A stretch of DNA of 64,000 nucleotides from Candidatus Hydrogenedentota bacterium (GCA_016791475.1 JAEUWI010000002.1:206118-270117), one strand, 5' to 3'; counted from the first letter of the stretch, positions 38,411 through 47,916 are shown. Made by a program: numbers and translations. Notes: a model not told the origin generated them from the letters alone.

Positions 38411-38442
38411 AGGGAGCTTGGACAGGACTGTCCAAGCTCCCT
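38411..38442. terminator. 15-bp near-perfect palindrome, possible terminator
   Basis: Arms AGGGAGCTTGGACAG (38411-38425) and its complement (38428-38442) are separated by two bases, and TTTCTG follows on the plus strand. It lies between the sigma-fusion stop and the membrane-protein start. The T-tract is short and on the plus side. Confidence 0.45.
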
Positions 38443-38467
38443 TTCTGACGTTACTGAAAAATGCTCG

Positions 38468-41302
38468 TCAGGGGCTCGTGTACAAGAGGTCGTGCTTTAT
38501 TGTTTCGCCGTCTTGCAGCGACAGTGTCTCCAAGTCAGGCGAACGGTACGATCCATCCTGCAGTTGGAGCCACTCCGCTCCGAAATCGTAGTCGCCCGCT
38601 GGGATGGGGCCAAGGAGAAAGGTGCCATCGCCCCGGGCCGACGTCTGGAACAGGAGCGTGTCTCCGTTTCCCGAGACCAATGTGGCGCGAATCAGCGATT
38701 CGGGCTGGGGCTGCCCATCGAGCTGCAACACCCCCTCGATATAGGAACTGCCCGTGCCATCGAAATTGAGATCCTGTTGAATCGTCTGGCCCCGTTCGAC
38801 GATGACTGCCCGTCTGATACACCGCCGCAACCCGCCTTCGTGAAAGCCGGCGCTCAATACGAAGGAACCCGCTGGCACCCTATCCATCTTGTAGGCTCCG
38901 CCTTCACCGCCAAAGGTGATTTTAATGCCCGCCCCCTCGGTCTCAAGGTTGATATGGGCGCGCTTGTTTTCCAGCGGCGCTCCGTCGAAGGTAACCGTTC
39001 CCTCAATCACCGTGCCTTTTTCCAGGACAATACGTAGCGGCGAAGTACCCTTGGCTGTGGTCCAGCCCAGGGCAAAGTCATCGTGAAAGGCCGACACGGC
39101 GGAAAGTGTGGGAGGGTACTCGGTCAAGGTGAATTCACCCTCATCGTTCGTTTGCGAAATGCCCTCCCAGTTCGACGTGAAGTGGGTGTCTCTGCCGGGG
39201 TACATGGGATAGCCGAAAAATATCTGGGCACCCGAAATGGGGAGACCCGCTTCGTCCACGACGATCCCGTTTAGCGGGCGGGCTGGCTCAAGAGCTACCT
39301 CCACATCTTCAACTTCGGCACCCGGCAAAGTGTCCGAAAGCGACTTCACGGCTGTGATGTATCCGGGTGCGGCCACGGCCACCCGCACATTGCCATAGCC
39401 GCGCGCTTGAATGGTGAAAGCGCCGTCGGGGCTCTCCTGCTTGTCCCAATTGTTTGACAGCTCAAAGGCGTCTTCATCTGTAAAGCCCGGGGCCCGACTC
39501 TGGCCGATCAGCGTTGTGATGCGGAAGGAGGTCACGGGTTCCCGCGTGACGGTGTTGATCACGCGGCCCTTAATCGAAGGGAGATTCATAACCGTGAAAT
39601 TCTCTTCGTGCCCATCTACCCGAACGCCATAGCGGATCGCTTGCATATGGGAATGATGACTGAACTGTACATCGACCTCCAGGCCTTCAGTTGCGGGGAA
39701 ACCCGCGAGGACGTAACGTCCCGTATCATCCGTCCGCGCGACAAGTTGAACCAGCCTCTCACCCGTCACCGTGCTCTGTTGGTAGTTGGCGGAGAGTTTT
39801 GCTCCAGATACAGGCCGACCGTTCTCGTCGGTCACGTAGCCCGCGAGCGAAATGGCCGTTTGTGGCCAGGTCAGAATAATGCCTGTATAGGTCATGCGGC
39901 CTTCCAGCGGCATAGACTTTCCGCCGTTATAGTGGGTCAGCCGTCCTTCCTTGTCTTCTGCATAGATTGTGAAGTTGCCGGGGCGTATGCCCGAGAGGGT
40001 GAACTCGCCTTTTTCCGTGGAAATAGTGTTTCCCCAGAAGGTGTCTCCCTCGGCTATTACGCGCCACCCGACCATCGGATTACCATCGGTGTCAACTACA
40101 CTCCCTGAAATCGTGCTCGACGGCTCCAGATGTAGTCTAATTCCCGCCAGCCCGGTTGGGGGGACTTCGTATTTCTCAGTAAAATTAAACGTGAGTTCGA
40201 TACCCTTCTCGGCACGCAGGCTCACTTTTGCCGCATTGGACTGGTCGTCTGGAACAAATCCGTCGGGAAGCGAAAGGGCAAACTCTCCACCCTTATCACT
40301 TCGCACGGACCATGAATCATTGCTCCAGTACATCGTCACTTCGGCGTCCACCGCCGGAGAGCCGTCAGACCCCAGCACGGTCCCGGTGATCTGGGGGGAC
40401 GAATCGACTATGGCGGCCTCCGATGGCGGCACGGGAGTGATTGCGAGCGTAGTTTCGGCAGCGGCGGCGGTTGCGGCAGAGGATTCGATAGTTGACGCCG
40501 CTTCCTCGGCTGTGATTGCATTGCGCGCCTGCCGGTCCTTCGGCGCGACTTCGCGGGACAGTACATAGGCCGCCGGAGCCAATGTGGCTATCACCAGTAT
40601 CGCCGCCGCAATGGCCTTCAGACCAATCCAACCGCCCAGAAGTCCGGTAGCGGCAACGGTCGTTGTCGAGATACCCGCAAGCGCCATCGCACCGATTTGC
40701 GCCGCAACCGCCGCGGGCAACGCTTGGCTCGGTGCTGCGGCGAGCATTGCACCCAGCGCCGCCGCACTGATGGGCAGGCCGCGCTCCGCCAGATGCTTTC
40801 GAACACCCTCAATGCCCTGCTGCAACTGGTATTGTATGGTCGACGCGGGCAGGCCAGTGTCCGAGGCGATCTCCGCGTAGGAACGGCCCTGCAGAAAGCG
40901 CAGGACCACGGGCCGCTGCAGTTTATCCGGCAGTGCCGCGATGGCCTCGTCCACGTAGGTGCTCACATCGTCCCACGTCGCCTCGATGGTGATGGCTTGA
41001 CCGGCCGCGAAGCGCGCCTCGCGATCCGCGCGACTCCGCTCCGAGCGCAATCGATCCACGGCCCGCCGGGTGGCCGTCGTGTGGAGGAAGCCCGGCAGGG
41101 AGTGAACCCGCGCGCGGGATTGGAGCAACTCCAAGAAGCAATCCTGCGCGGCATCCTCCGCGGCGGCGGTGGAGCGCAGCACCCGCAGGCATGCGGAGTA
41201 GACCAGCGGCCCGTAGCGCGCCACCAGTTCCGCAAAGGCATCCGCATCGCGCCGGGTGCGCCAGTGATCCAGCAACAGGGTATCGGGGGTATTCGCGTGC
41301 AT
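38468..41302 (-). CDS. ECF-type sigma factor fused to a membrane segment and carboxypeptidase-regulatory-like repeats
   Basis: A 944-residue protein. Residues 1-95 are sigma region 2 (DADAFAELVARYGPLVYSACLRVL, AAEDAAQDCFLELL), residues 130-190 region 4 (ALPDKLQRPVVLRFLQGRSYAEIA then a helix-turn-helix). Residues 200-262 are hydrophobic and include one strong membrane helix (AIAAAILVIATLAPAAYVL). An Ala/Thr linker follows, then about seven carboxypeptidase-regulatory/CNA-B-like modules, each opening like ITGTVLGSDGSPAVDAEV, ISGSVVDTDGNPMVGWRV or LNGIVVDEAGLPISGAQI. The sigma part is therefore cytoplasmic and the modules external. The ATG follows AAGGAA. Signal-dependent release of the sigma domain is possible but nothing here shows it. 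Confidence 0.88.
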   Translation of the reverse strand: MHANTPDTLLLDHWRTRRDADAFAELVARYGPLVYSACLRVLRSTAAAEDAAQDCFLELLQSRARVHSLPGFLHTTATRRAVDRLRSERSRADREARFAAGQAITIEATWDDVSTYVDEAIAALPDKLQRPVVLRFLQGRSYAEIASDTGLPASTIQYQLQQGIEGVRKHLAERGLPISAAALGAMLAAAPSQALPAAVAAQIGAMALAGISTTTVAATGLLGGWIGLKAIAAAILVIATLAPAAYVLSREVAPKDRQARNAITAEEAASTIESSAATAAAAETTLAITPVPPSEAAIVDSSPQITGTVLGSDGSPAVDAEVTMYWSNDSWSVRSDKGGEFALSLPDGFVPDDQSNAAKVSLRAEKGIELTFNFTEKYEVPPTGLAGIRLHLEPSSTISGSVVDTDGNPMVGWRVIAEGDTFWGNTISTEKGEFTLSGIRPGNFTIYAEDKEGRLTHYNGGKSMPLEGRMTYTGIILTWPQTAISLAGYVTDENGRPVSGAKLSANYQQSTVTGERLVQLVARTDDTGRYVLAGFPATEGLEVDVQFSHHSHMQAIRYGVRVDGHEENFTVMNLPSIKGRVINTVTREPVTSFRITTLIGQSRAPGFTDEDAFELSNNWDKQESPDGAFTIQARGYGNVRVAVAAPGYITAVKSLSDTLPGAEVEDVEVALEPARPLNGIVVDEAGLPISGAQIFFGYPMYPGRDTHFTSNWEGISQTNDEGEFTLTEYPPTLSAVSAFHDDFALGWTTAKGTSPLRIVLEKGTVIEGTVTFDGAPLENKRAHINLETEGAGIKITFGGEGGAYKMDRVPAGSFVLSAGFHEGGLRRCIRRAVIVERGQTIQQDLNFDGTGSSYIEGVLQLDGQPQPESLIRATLVSGNGDTLLFQTSARGDGTFLLGPIPAGDYDFGAEWLQLQDGSYRSPDLETLSLQDGETIKHDLLYTSP

Positions 41303-41393
41303 CGTCGTTCCTTTCCTCAGTTACGCATTCTATAGAAGATGTCGAAGTCGAGGGCGGGAATTTACGAAAGGAATTCCGAATTTGCGCGGCGCA

Positions 41394-41577
41394 AAGGATC
41401 TTGGACATTCATGTCCGAGGGAGAGCACACCGCAACCCCGACTGGCACTCGAGGTTTGTGCAGAGGTTCTGGCGATGCCAGAGTCTCGATTCCGGCGCAC
41501 CCGGCCCGCCCGCAAACGGCGAGCGGGTTACGATATCCGAGAGCATTTTGCCTCGGACATGAATGTCCAAGATCCTT
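41394..41577. repeat. 27-bp perfect inverted pair, 130-bp spacer
   Basis: Arms 41394-41420 and 41551-41577 are exact reverse complements, beginning AAGGATCTTGGACATTCATG. Each arm has an inner palindrome GGACATTCATGTCC. It occupies most of 41303-41669, which has no gene. Confidence 0.88.
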
Positions 41578-41669
41578 TTTGTCCCCCTTTCGCGCCGGGG
41601 CGGCGTTACCTGCTATACTTCTTCCACCTTTCTCCGGGCGACAACCCACAACCAGCGAGGTTTCCTCTA

Positions 41670-42830
41670 TTGAACGGACAGGCGGTGCATTTTGGCGCGG
41701 GCAACATTGGCCGCGGGTTCATCGGACAGCTCTATTGGGAATCCGGCTTCCGCACCACTTTTGTGGATGTGAACGAGGCCGTGGTGTCGCTGCTGAAATC
41801 CCGGAACAGCTACCCCCTTCATCTGGTCTCCGAGACGACGGAGAAGATGGTTATTGATAATGTGACGGCCATCCACGGGGCCGATCTGGAGGCCATCGCC
41901 GACGCCCTGGCGGACGCGACCATCGCCTCCACGGCCGTAGGGTCGCCCATCCTCCCGCGGATAGCCCCGGCCATTGCCCGGGGCATCGAAAAGCGCTTTT
42001 CCCGGCCCGATGCGGCCCCGCTCAATATTATTATCTGCGAAAACGTCCTCCGGGGCGACGCCATCCTCCGGGAGGCGGTCCGCAACTTCCTCTCGCCCGA
42101 GTGGTATGAGACCCTGGAGAAGAAGGTGGGCTTCGTAGAGGCGTCCATCGGCCGTATGGTGCCGCGCATGACGGAGGAGCAGATGGCGGAGGACCCCCTG
42201 CTGGTCTGCGTGGAACCCTATTGCGAGCTGCCCCTCGCAGCCGATGGATTCGTGGGTGAAATGCCCAAAATCGCCCACGCCAAGGCCTACCCGAACTTCG
42301 CGGCCTACGTGGAACGGAAGCTCTTTGTCCACAATATGAGTCATGCCGCCACGGCCTACCTCGGCCACATTCAGGGCCACAAATACATTTACGAGGCCAT
42401 CCAGGACCCGCTCGTGCGCCCCATCGTGGAGGCGGCGCTCCAGGAAAGCTGCCTGGGCTTGTCCCGCAAGCATGGCCTCGACAAAGCCGCCCTGGACGCC
42501 TTTTCCGCCGACCTGATTCAGCGTTATCAAAACAAGGCCCTGGCCGATCAGGTGGCCCGGGTGGGCGCGGACCCCAAGCGCAAGCTGGGCCCGGAAGACC
42601 GCCTCATCGCCCCCGCGCGGATGTGCGTGCAGCAGGGGGTAAAGCCCATCGCGCTGGTTCAGGTCATCATTGCGGCGCTGGATTTCGAGGAGCCGAACGA
42701 CCCGGCGGCGGTGGAGATGCAGACGCTCCTGCGCCTCAAGGGCGTGGACGGTGTGCTGGACACCATCTGCCAATTGGCGCCCAATGAGCCGCTGCGCGAA
42801 TTGATTGAGGACGTCGTAGCGCCGACGTGA
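41670..42830 (+). CDS. mtlD: Mannitol-1-phosphate 5-dehydrogenase
   Basis: About 386 residues, matching the usual 382 of MtlD, which oxidises mannitol-1-phosphate to fructose-6-phosphate with NAD. The N-terminal HFGAGNIGRGFIG is the NAD-binding loop; VERKLFVHNMSHAATAYLGH near 210 holds the catalytic Lys, Asn and His of the polyol-specific long-chain dehydrogenases. The start is TTG at 41670, nine bases after GAGG; the open frame reaches 41382 but would include the inverted repeat. No PTS mannitol permease is adjacent, so the direction in vivo is open. Confidence 0.88.
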   Translation: MNGQAVHFGAGNIGRGFIGQLYWESGFRTTFVDVNEAVVSLLKSRNSYPLHLVSETTEKMVIDNVTAIHGADLEAIADALADATIASTAVGSPILPRIAPAIARGIEKRFSRPDAAPLNIIICENVLRGDAILREAVRNFLSPEWYETLEKKVGFVEASIGRMVPRMTEEQMAEDPLLVCVEPYCELPLAADGFVGEMPKIAHAKAYPNFAAYVERKLFVHNMSHAATAYLGHIQGHKYIYEAIQDPLVRPIVEAALQESCLGLSRKHGLDKAALDAFSADLIQRYQNKALADQVARVGADPKRKLGPEDRLIAPARMCVQQGVKPIALVQVIIAALDFEEPNDPAAVEMQTLLRLKGVDGVLDTICQLAPNEPLRELIEDVVAPT

Positions 42831-42985
42831 GCTTTCGAAAATACGTTTTTAACCCATGGAGCAGGGGCATTCCTGCCCACGTAGGGTGCAACGCAGTCGC
42901 ACAAAAAGAAGAAAATCGGGGGCTGGAAAGTCCCACCTCAAAAGACTAAAATTTCCACAAACCAACACAAACAAGAAAGATTCCG

Positions 42986-44377
42986 ATGATTAAATACGAT
43001 GTTGCCGTAGTGGGAACGGGGCCCGGGGGATATGTGGCGGCCATTCGCGCGGCCCAGCGCGGGGCGAAGGTGGCGGTGATCGAAAAGAACGCCCTTGGTG
43101 GTGTTTGTCTTAACGTGGGCTGTATTCCGACGAAAACCCTCATCTACAGTGCCGAGCTGTATCGGAAGATGCTGCACGCAGCCGATTACGGGTTGAAGGT
43201 TGATGGGGCAAGCTTTGATATGAAGGCCATGGTCGCCCGGAAGAATAAAGTCGTCGCCACCAACACCGGTGGCATCGACGCCCTCTTCAAGGCCCACGGC
43301 ATCGACGTGATCCATGGCGAAGGCACGATTACCGCTCCGGGCGAGATCAAAGTGGGGGACACCCTCGTTCACGCCACGTCCATCATCATCGCCACCGGCG
43401 GTCGGCCCGCCCAGTTGCCCGGTCTCGGGTTCAACGGTAAGACCGTCATTGGCAGCACCGACGCCCTGGAGCTCACCGAGCTGCCGAAGCGCATCGGCGT
43501 CATCGGTGCCGGGGCCATCGGCGCGGAGTTTGCCTGCATCTGGAATGCGCTGGGCGCCGAGGTGACCCTGATAGAAGCGATGCCCCACGTGTTGCCCCGC
43601 GAAGACGAAGATCTGAGCAAGCGTCTGGCCGCCGGACTCAAGCGCAAGGGCATCGACATCCGGACGAGTACCAAGGTCCAGGAACTCAAACATACAAACA
43701 GCGGCGTGACCCTGACCCTGGAAGGGGCCAAGGCCGGCGACGTGGATGTGGATCTTGTGCTGGTGGGTATCGGTCTGGAGTGCAACTCCGAAGTGGTGAC
43801 CCGCACCCCCGGACTGGGCGTTCAGACCGGACCCCGGGGCGGCATTCTGGTGGATGAGCGCATGGAAACCACCGTGCCCGGCATCTACGCCATCGGCGAC
43901 GTGACCAACAAGACCTGGCTGGCCCACGGCGCATCGGCCGAGGGCATCGTGGCCGCGACGAACGCCACCGGAGGCAATCGCCACATGAATTATCGCGTCG
44001 TGCCGTCGTGCACCTTCACCTCCCCGGAAGTGGCGAGTGTCGGGTTGACGGAAACCCAGGCGAAGGCCGAGGGATACAATGTGAAGACCGGCACCTTCCT
44101 CTTCGCTGGGAATGGCCGGGCCCACGCCATGGGCGAGACCGAAGGCCTGGTCAAGATTGTCGGCGACGCCGCCACCGACCAGTTGCTCGGGCTCCACATC
44201 ATGGGCGCGGAAGCGGGCGAACTGATTGCGGCCGGCGCCATGGCCATGTCCCTGGAAGCCACGGTGGAAGAAATCGCCCACACGATTCACACCCACCCGA
44301 CCCTGGCGGAAGCGATTATGGAAGCGGCCGAAGACTACTACGGTGAAGGCATCCATACGCGTCCGGCAAAGCGCTAG
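42986..44377 (+). CDS. lpdA: Dihydrolipoamide dehydrogenase
   Basis: A 463-residue flavoprotein, the E3 subunit that reoxidises lipoamide in 2-oxo-acid dehydrogenases and the glycine cleavage system. FAD site GTGPGGYVAAI, redox disulfide GGVCLNVGCIPTK, NAD site GAGAIGAEFA, second FAD site YAIGDV, and the catalytic HTHPTLAEA near the C-terminus are all intact. The ATG is weakly preceded by AAGAAAG. No E1 or E2 genes are in the window, so the complex it serves is unknown. Confidence 0.97.
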   Translation: MIKYDVAVVGTGPGGYVAAIRAAQRGAKVAVIEKNALGGVCLNVGCIPTKTLIYSAELYRKMLHAADYGLKVDGASFDMKAMVARKNKVVATNTGGIDALFKAHGIDVIHGEGTITAPGEIKVGDTLVHATSIIIATGGRPAQLPGLGFNGKTVIGSTDALELTELPKRIGVIGAGAIGAEFACIWNALGAEVTLIEAMPHVLPREDEDLSKRLAAGLKRKGIDIRTSTKVQELKHTNSGVTLTLEGAKAGDVDVDLVLVGIGLECNSEVVTRTPGLGVQTGPRGGILVDERMETTVPGIYAIGDVTNKTWLAHGASAEGIVAATNATGGNRHMNYRVVPSCTFTSPEVASVGLTETQAKAEGYNVKTGTFLFAGNGRAHAMGETEGLVKIVGDAATDQLLGLHIMGAEAGELIAAGAMAMSLEATVEEIAHTIHTHPTLAEAIMEAAEDYYGEGIHTRPAKR

Positions 44378-44387
44378 GTTAATTTGC

Positions 44388-44393
44388 TATAGT
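44388..44393 (+). promoter_or_regulatory. Possible extended -10 for the YfhO-like gene
   Basis: TGCTATAGT gives TATAGT with TGn, about 83 bp before the start codon and directly after lpdA. No good -35 is seen. Confidence 0.35.
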
Positions 44394-44475
44394 ACAGGGC
44401 TCGCAGGTGCGGCGGGGGATTGACTCCGCTCCCGCGGGTCCTTTTTCTTTGGCACGCCAACACAGGGAAGAGCGC

Positions 44476-46722
44476 ATGATACGAAGCTGGGGATATAAGC
44501 TCAGAGAAAACGCCGGGTGCATCCTGCTCCTCATCGTCTTGCCTGTCTCGGTCTATGCCCCCTCGCTCTTTCAGGGAAAAGTGCCCTTCGCACCCGAGGG
44601 CATCCTCAGCCTGCCCCCCTGGGAATCCGTCGAGGTGCCCCCGACGGCGCGCCCGGAAGCGGCCCTGTCCACCTGGCAGTTGAACACGGCCTGGCCTTCC
44701 TATCGTTACATCAGCGAGCATGGGAAGGTGCCTGGCGACCTGTTGTGGAACCCCGACGCCGGTCTGGGGCAGCCCTTTGCAGCGAACGCGGCCAACCGGT
44801 GCTATTCACCATTTTCTGTTCCTTTTTATTTGTTTGACATGGGCCTCGCCTGGGCGTTAAGTCTCTGTTTGAAACTCATTGTGTCGGGTTGCGTTGCTTT
44901 TTATGTGGCCCGACGCTATGGCTTTACCGCAGGATATGCGCTCGTTGTGGCGCTCATCTGCGAGTGGAGCGGCCCCGTGTTCGTCTGGGGCGCCGAGCCC
45001 ATGGGCGACGTTCTGCCCTGGTTTCCCCTCGCCGTGCTCGCTACCGATCGGCTGATCCTGGGGCAATTCTGGGCCTGGCCCAAGCTGGCCGTTGCGGTGG
45101 CGCTGATGGCGGTGGGCGGCGATCTTAGGATCATGGCCGTGCTCCTCGCGGTGCTGGCGATCTACCTCGTGCTGCGCCGCGTTCGTGACTCGCACCATGT
45201 GCGCCTGCGGGCCGCCCTGCCCGGCTACGCCCTTGGTCTTTCGGTGGGACTAGGCCTCGCGGCGCCCCAACTCCTGCCCTATCTGACGTTGCTGCGGGAA
45301 GGCGCGACAACCTCGGGCGCTTATCCGTGGCCCCTGTCCCTCGATCTGTTGCTCGGTGTTTTCGGTCCGGACTACTTCCAAACCGTCAAGGGGTCGGTGA
45401 ATCCGCTGGTGCACCTGGTGTTCATCGGGCTGACTCCCGTGCTCCTCGTGGGTATCTGGCTGGCCCTGCGACGCTACGTGGAGAAGCCCCTGCGCCATCG
45501 CGTGGAGAGTCTCGCCCTGGCCGCGCTTGTCGCTGCCGCGATTCCCTTTCTTGCGCAGGGACTACTTCCCAAGTTGCCCTTGCTCCGACTGATTCAGCCC
45601 GCGCACTATCTGGCGGTGCTGGCCTTTCCCATCGCATTGCTCTCGGCAGGTGCTTCGGAGACCTGGCTGCACCTCAACGCTGACGAGTGCAAGAAGGTCC
45701 TTGTCCGCCTCGCCTTCATACTGCCCTTCTGCTGGGGCGGGCTTGTGGTGGCCTGCATCGCCTTTGGTCTCTCCGGTGCGGGGCCCATGCCCTGGGGGAC
45801 CCTCGGCGGACTGCTCAGCCTGATGGTGTTGCTGGCGGTGCTTTTTGGTTATACCCTGCTGAACCCCAAACCCCGGGTCATGGCCGGCGGAATTGTGGCC
45901 CTGTTGTTGGTCGCCATTTGCTGGGGACGTTTCCCCGAGCTGGTACAGACGGATCGCGCGCTGATTTTTCCCGAGACCCGTATTGTGAAGGCGCTCCAGT
46001 CCGTGGGCACGCGCGTCGGCGGAACGGCGGGACTCCGGGCGTGGCCCTTGAACGGTAACGGGATCCCCGTGCTTTTTGCCCAGAGCACCGTGACGCTCCA
46101 TCGCACGGCCCGCTTCCTCGCCCAGGTGGACGAGAACCCGCTCCTCCAGCGGCGGGCGGGCGTGGGCTCGCTGCTCCTGCAGCGAAGCGACATTCAGGGG
46201 CCCTATGCCGCCGTCCGCGCCGACCTGAATATTGTCGATGTCTTCGATTCCGGTGCGGTCCTCTTTCGCGACCTTTCCACGACGTCGCCTTTCCGTATTG
46301 CCCACGAAGTCCGGGACAGCAGTGAGCCGAATTTGCCGCCCCTGAGCCTGGACAGCGTACCCGTCGCGGAAGGCTTTGCCCTGCCCCGCCGCGAGGGCCC
46401 TTTCCAGGACACGATCCGGCTGCGCGATGTGCCCCGGCACACGGAGATCCCGCTGGAGGTGGAGACCAACCAGCCGGGCATGCTGATCGTTGCGGCGGCG
46501 TGGTACCCCGGCTGGCGCGCCTGGGTGGACGGCAAAGAGACGCCGGTGCACCCAGTGGATGGAATCTTCCAGGGGATCGAGCTCATGTCGGGCAAACACG
46601 AAGTCGATTTGCGCTTCGAGCCTTCCGATTTTCGCAATGGGCTGTTTGTATGTGTTGGTTCTGCGCTGCTTGTCGCCTTTGGTGTCGTTCGCGCCGTCCG
46701 AAGCCGGCCCAGGCACCACTAA
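44476..46722 (+). CDS. YfhO-like polytopic membrane protein
   Basis: About 748 residues. A dozen or so hydrophobic helices fill residues 15-500, with an early external loop containing YISEHGKVPGDLLWNPDAGLG, a hallmark of GT-C-like YfhO proteins. The C-terminal 200 residues form an external beta domain ending NQPGMLIVAAAWYPGWRAWVDG, the typical YfhO tail, and one last membrane helix. YfhO in Firmicutes glycosylates lipoteichoic acid; the acceptor here is unknown. The ATG at 44476 follows GGGAAGAG. Confidence 0.82.
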   Translation: MIRSWGYKLRENAGCILLLIVLPVSVYAPSLFQGKVPFAPEGILSLPPWESVEVPPTARPEAALSTWQLNTAWPSYRYISEHGKVPGDLLWNPDAGLGQPFAANAANRCYSPFSVPFYLFDMGLAWALSLCLKLIVSGCVAFYVARRYGFTAGYALVVALICEWSGPVFVWGAEPMGDVLPWFPLAVLATDRLILGQFWAWPKLAVAVALMAVGGDLRIMAVLLAVLAIYLVLRRVRDSHHVRLRAALPGYALGLSVGLGLAAPQLLPYLTLLREGATTSGAYPWPLSLDLLLGVFGPDYFQTVKGSVNPLVHLVFIGLTPVLLVGIWLALRRYVEKPLRHRVESLALAALVAAAIPFLAQGLLPKLPLLRLIQPAHYLAVLAFPIALLSAGASETWLHLNADECKKVLVRLAFILPFCWGGLVVACIAFGLSGAGPMPWGTLGGLLSLMVLLAVLFGYTLLNPKPRVMAGGIVALLLVAICWGRFPELVQTDRALIFPETRIVKALQSVGTRVGGTAGLRAWPLNGNGIPVLFAQSTVTLHRTARFLAQVDENPLLQRRAGVGSLLLQRSDIQGPYAAVRADLNIVDVFDSGAVLFRDLSTTSPFRIAHEVRDSSEPNLPPLSLDSVPVAEGFALPRREGPFQDTIRLRDVPRHTEIPLEVETNQPGMLIVAAAWYPGWRAWVDGKETPVHPVDGIFQGIELMSGKHEVDLRFEPSDFRNGLFVCVGSALLVAFGVVRAVRSRPRHH

Positions 46723-46850
46723 AGATCCGGGCGTCCACCAGCCCATGCTGCACGTTCCGAATTTCCCCTCAAGTATTCAGCTGGATCGGCCGATAGATCG
46801 ATTGCGACGGATCAGGGGCCCGAAACGGGCCAGAAGGCGAGGGTAACGCT

Positions 46851-47384
46851 ATGGTTCAAAATGTACAGAATGCCTCCACGGGATATCCCGTGGAAAAACT
46901 CCTCCAGTCCAGCAAGACGACCTACACCGCCAGCTATTCGGCCAGTGTTCAGGTCTCCCGCACCGATCAAGTCTCCTTCAGCAAGGGGGACGTGTCCAAG
47001 GGCCAGGCCCAGGGCATCGTCCTGGATCGGGCCTATGAAAAGCTGCGCGCGGTGGTGGGGGATGCCCGCACGGCACTCGGTCTTGCTGAAGACGACGTGC
47101 TCGACACGTCGCCCGAAGCGACCGCCAATCGCATTGCGGACTTTGCCCTCAATTTCTTCTCAAAGTACGCTGAGAACAACGGCCTGGAAGATACGGAAGA
47201 AGGGCGGAAGCAATTTGCCGATTTCATCGGCGCCGCCATCGGGCAGGGTATCGAAGAGGCCAAAGGTATTCTGACGGCCCTCTCCGTTTTTGATCCCGAA
47301 ATTCAGGCGGGTGTGGAAGATACGGCCTCCTACATCCAGAAACGCCTGGACGATTTCGTGAAGAACGGTCTTTCGGTCCAGTAA
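46851..47384 (+). CDS. DUF5610 domain protein
   Basis: A 177-residue soluble protein. The first 50 residues are Ser/Thr-rich and probably disordered. From about 58 it matches the DUF5610 pattern: AYEKLRAVVGDARTALGLAEDDVLDTSPEATANRIADFA, then FIGAAIGQGIEEAKGIL. The family is often near flagellar genes but has no defined function. GAGGG precedes the ATG. It stands alone between the YfhO-like gene and the tRNA. Confidence 0.75.
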   Translation: MVQNVQNASTGYPVEKLLQSSKTTYTASYSASVQVSRTDQVSFSKGDVSKGQAQGIVLDRAYEKLRAVVGDARTALGLAEDDVLDTSPEATANRIADFALNFFSKYAENNGLEDTEEGRKQFADFIGAAIGQGIEEAKGILTALSVFDPEIQAGVEDTASYIQKRLDDFVKNGLSVQ

Positions 47385-47419
47385 TTTTTCGCTTTCGTCA
47401 TTTTTTTCGTGTCGAAAAG

Positions 47420-47449
47420 TTGCACTGCCCCTTCATCATTTAGTACTAT
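47420..47449 (+). promoter_or_regulatory. Promoter of tRNA-Leu
   Basis: TTGCAC (47420-47425) and TACTAT (47444-47449) lie 18 bp apart, 11 bp before the first tRNA base. Confidence 0.55.
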
Positions 47450-47460
47450 CTTGCTTCCCC

Positions 47461-47547
47461 GCCCGGGTGGTGGAATTGGCAGACACGCAAGACTAAGGAT
47501 CTTGTGTCCGTAAGGACATGCGAGTTCGATTCTCGCCTCGGGCACCA
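47461..47547 (+). tRNA. tRNA-Leu (anticodon AAG), CCA encoded
   Basis: The 87-nt cloverleaf has acceptor GCCCGGG paired with CTCGGGC, D-arm with AATTGGCAGA loop, anticodon stem CAAGA/TCTTG around loop CTAAGGA, a long class II variable arm (TGTCCGTAAGGACAT) and T-arm GCGAG-TTCGATT-CTCGC, then A and CCA. Loop bases 34-36 are AAG, reading CUU. An A at position 34 is rare in bacteria outside tRNA-Arg(ACG); most have tRNA-Leu(GAG). Confidence 0.95.
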
Positions 47548-47561
47548 TGTTAAATGAACAG

Positions 47562-47600
47562 ACCCCTCGCGGTTCCGATGTGAACCCCGAGGGGTTTTTT
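47562..47600 (+). terminator. Rho-independent terminator of tRNA-Leu
   Basis: ACCCCTCG pairs with CGAGGGGT, with an inner GGTT/AACC pair, followed by six T. It starts 14 bases after the tRNA. Confidence 0.85.
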
Positions 47601-47672
47601 CGTGTCTGGGAACCGGGTGGGAACCGCGAATGAACGCGAATACACGCGAATGAATGGGATCACCACGGAGCT

Positions 47673-47795
47673 CACGGAGGCACGGAGAATATAGAATATG
47701 AGAAAGGGAGGGTGGAGGCCCTCTTTGAAAGTAAGCATACCATTACCCAGCTTCGGCGCCTCTGAAACTTTTTTCCTCTCCGTGCCTCCGTGTCT
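47673..47795. repeat. Inverted pair of CACGGAG words, right arm split by IS110
   Basis: Arm 47673-47688 (CACGGAGGCACGGAGA) is the exact complement of 47777-47792. Joining 47777-47795 to 49207 onward restores a longer right arm that continues CCGTGGTCA, complementing TCACCACGG just left of arm 1 in the left arm. The IS110 element therefore interrupts the right arm. Confidence 0.8.
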
Positions 47796-47916
47796 TGTAT
47801 GTTGTTTTCAAGGGTTCCTGGGATATGGAGAAGCACCGTCGTAGTAGCCCTTTTCTTTTTGGTTCTTTTTCTTTTGTGGACGGCGGTGGAATTGTGGACA
47901 ACTTTTGCCGATTTTG

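Noticed and set aside
42841..42920. Small hairpin GCAGG-GGCATT-CCTGC between mtlD and lpdA as a terminator
   Set aside because: The stem is only five base pairs and no T-tract follows.
47461..47547. tRNA as an attachment site of an integrative element
   Set aside because: No direct repeat of the tRNA 3' end and no integrase were found in the window.
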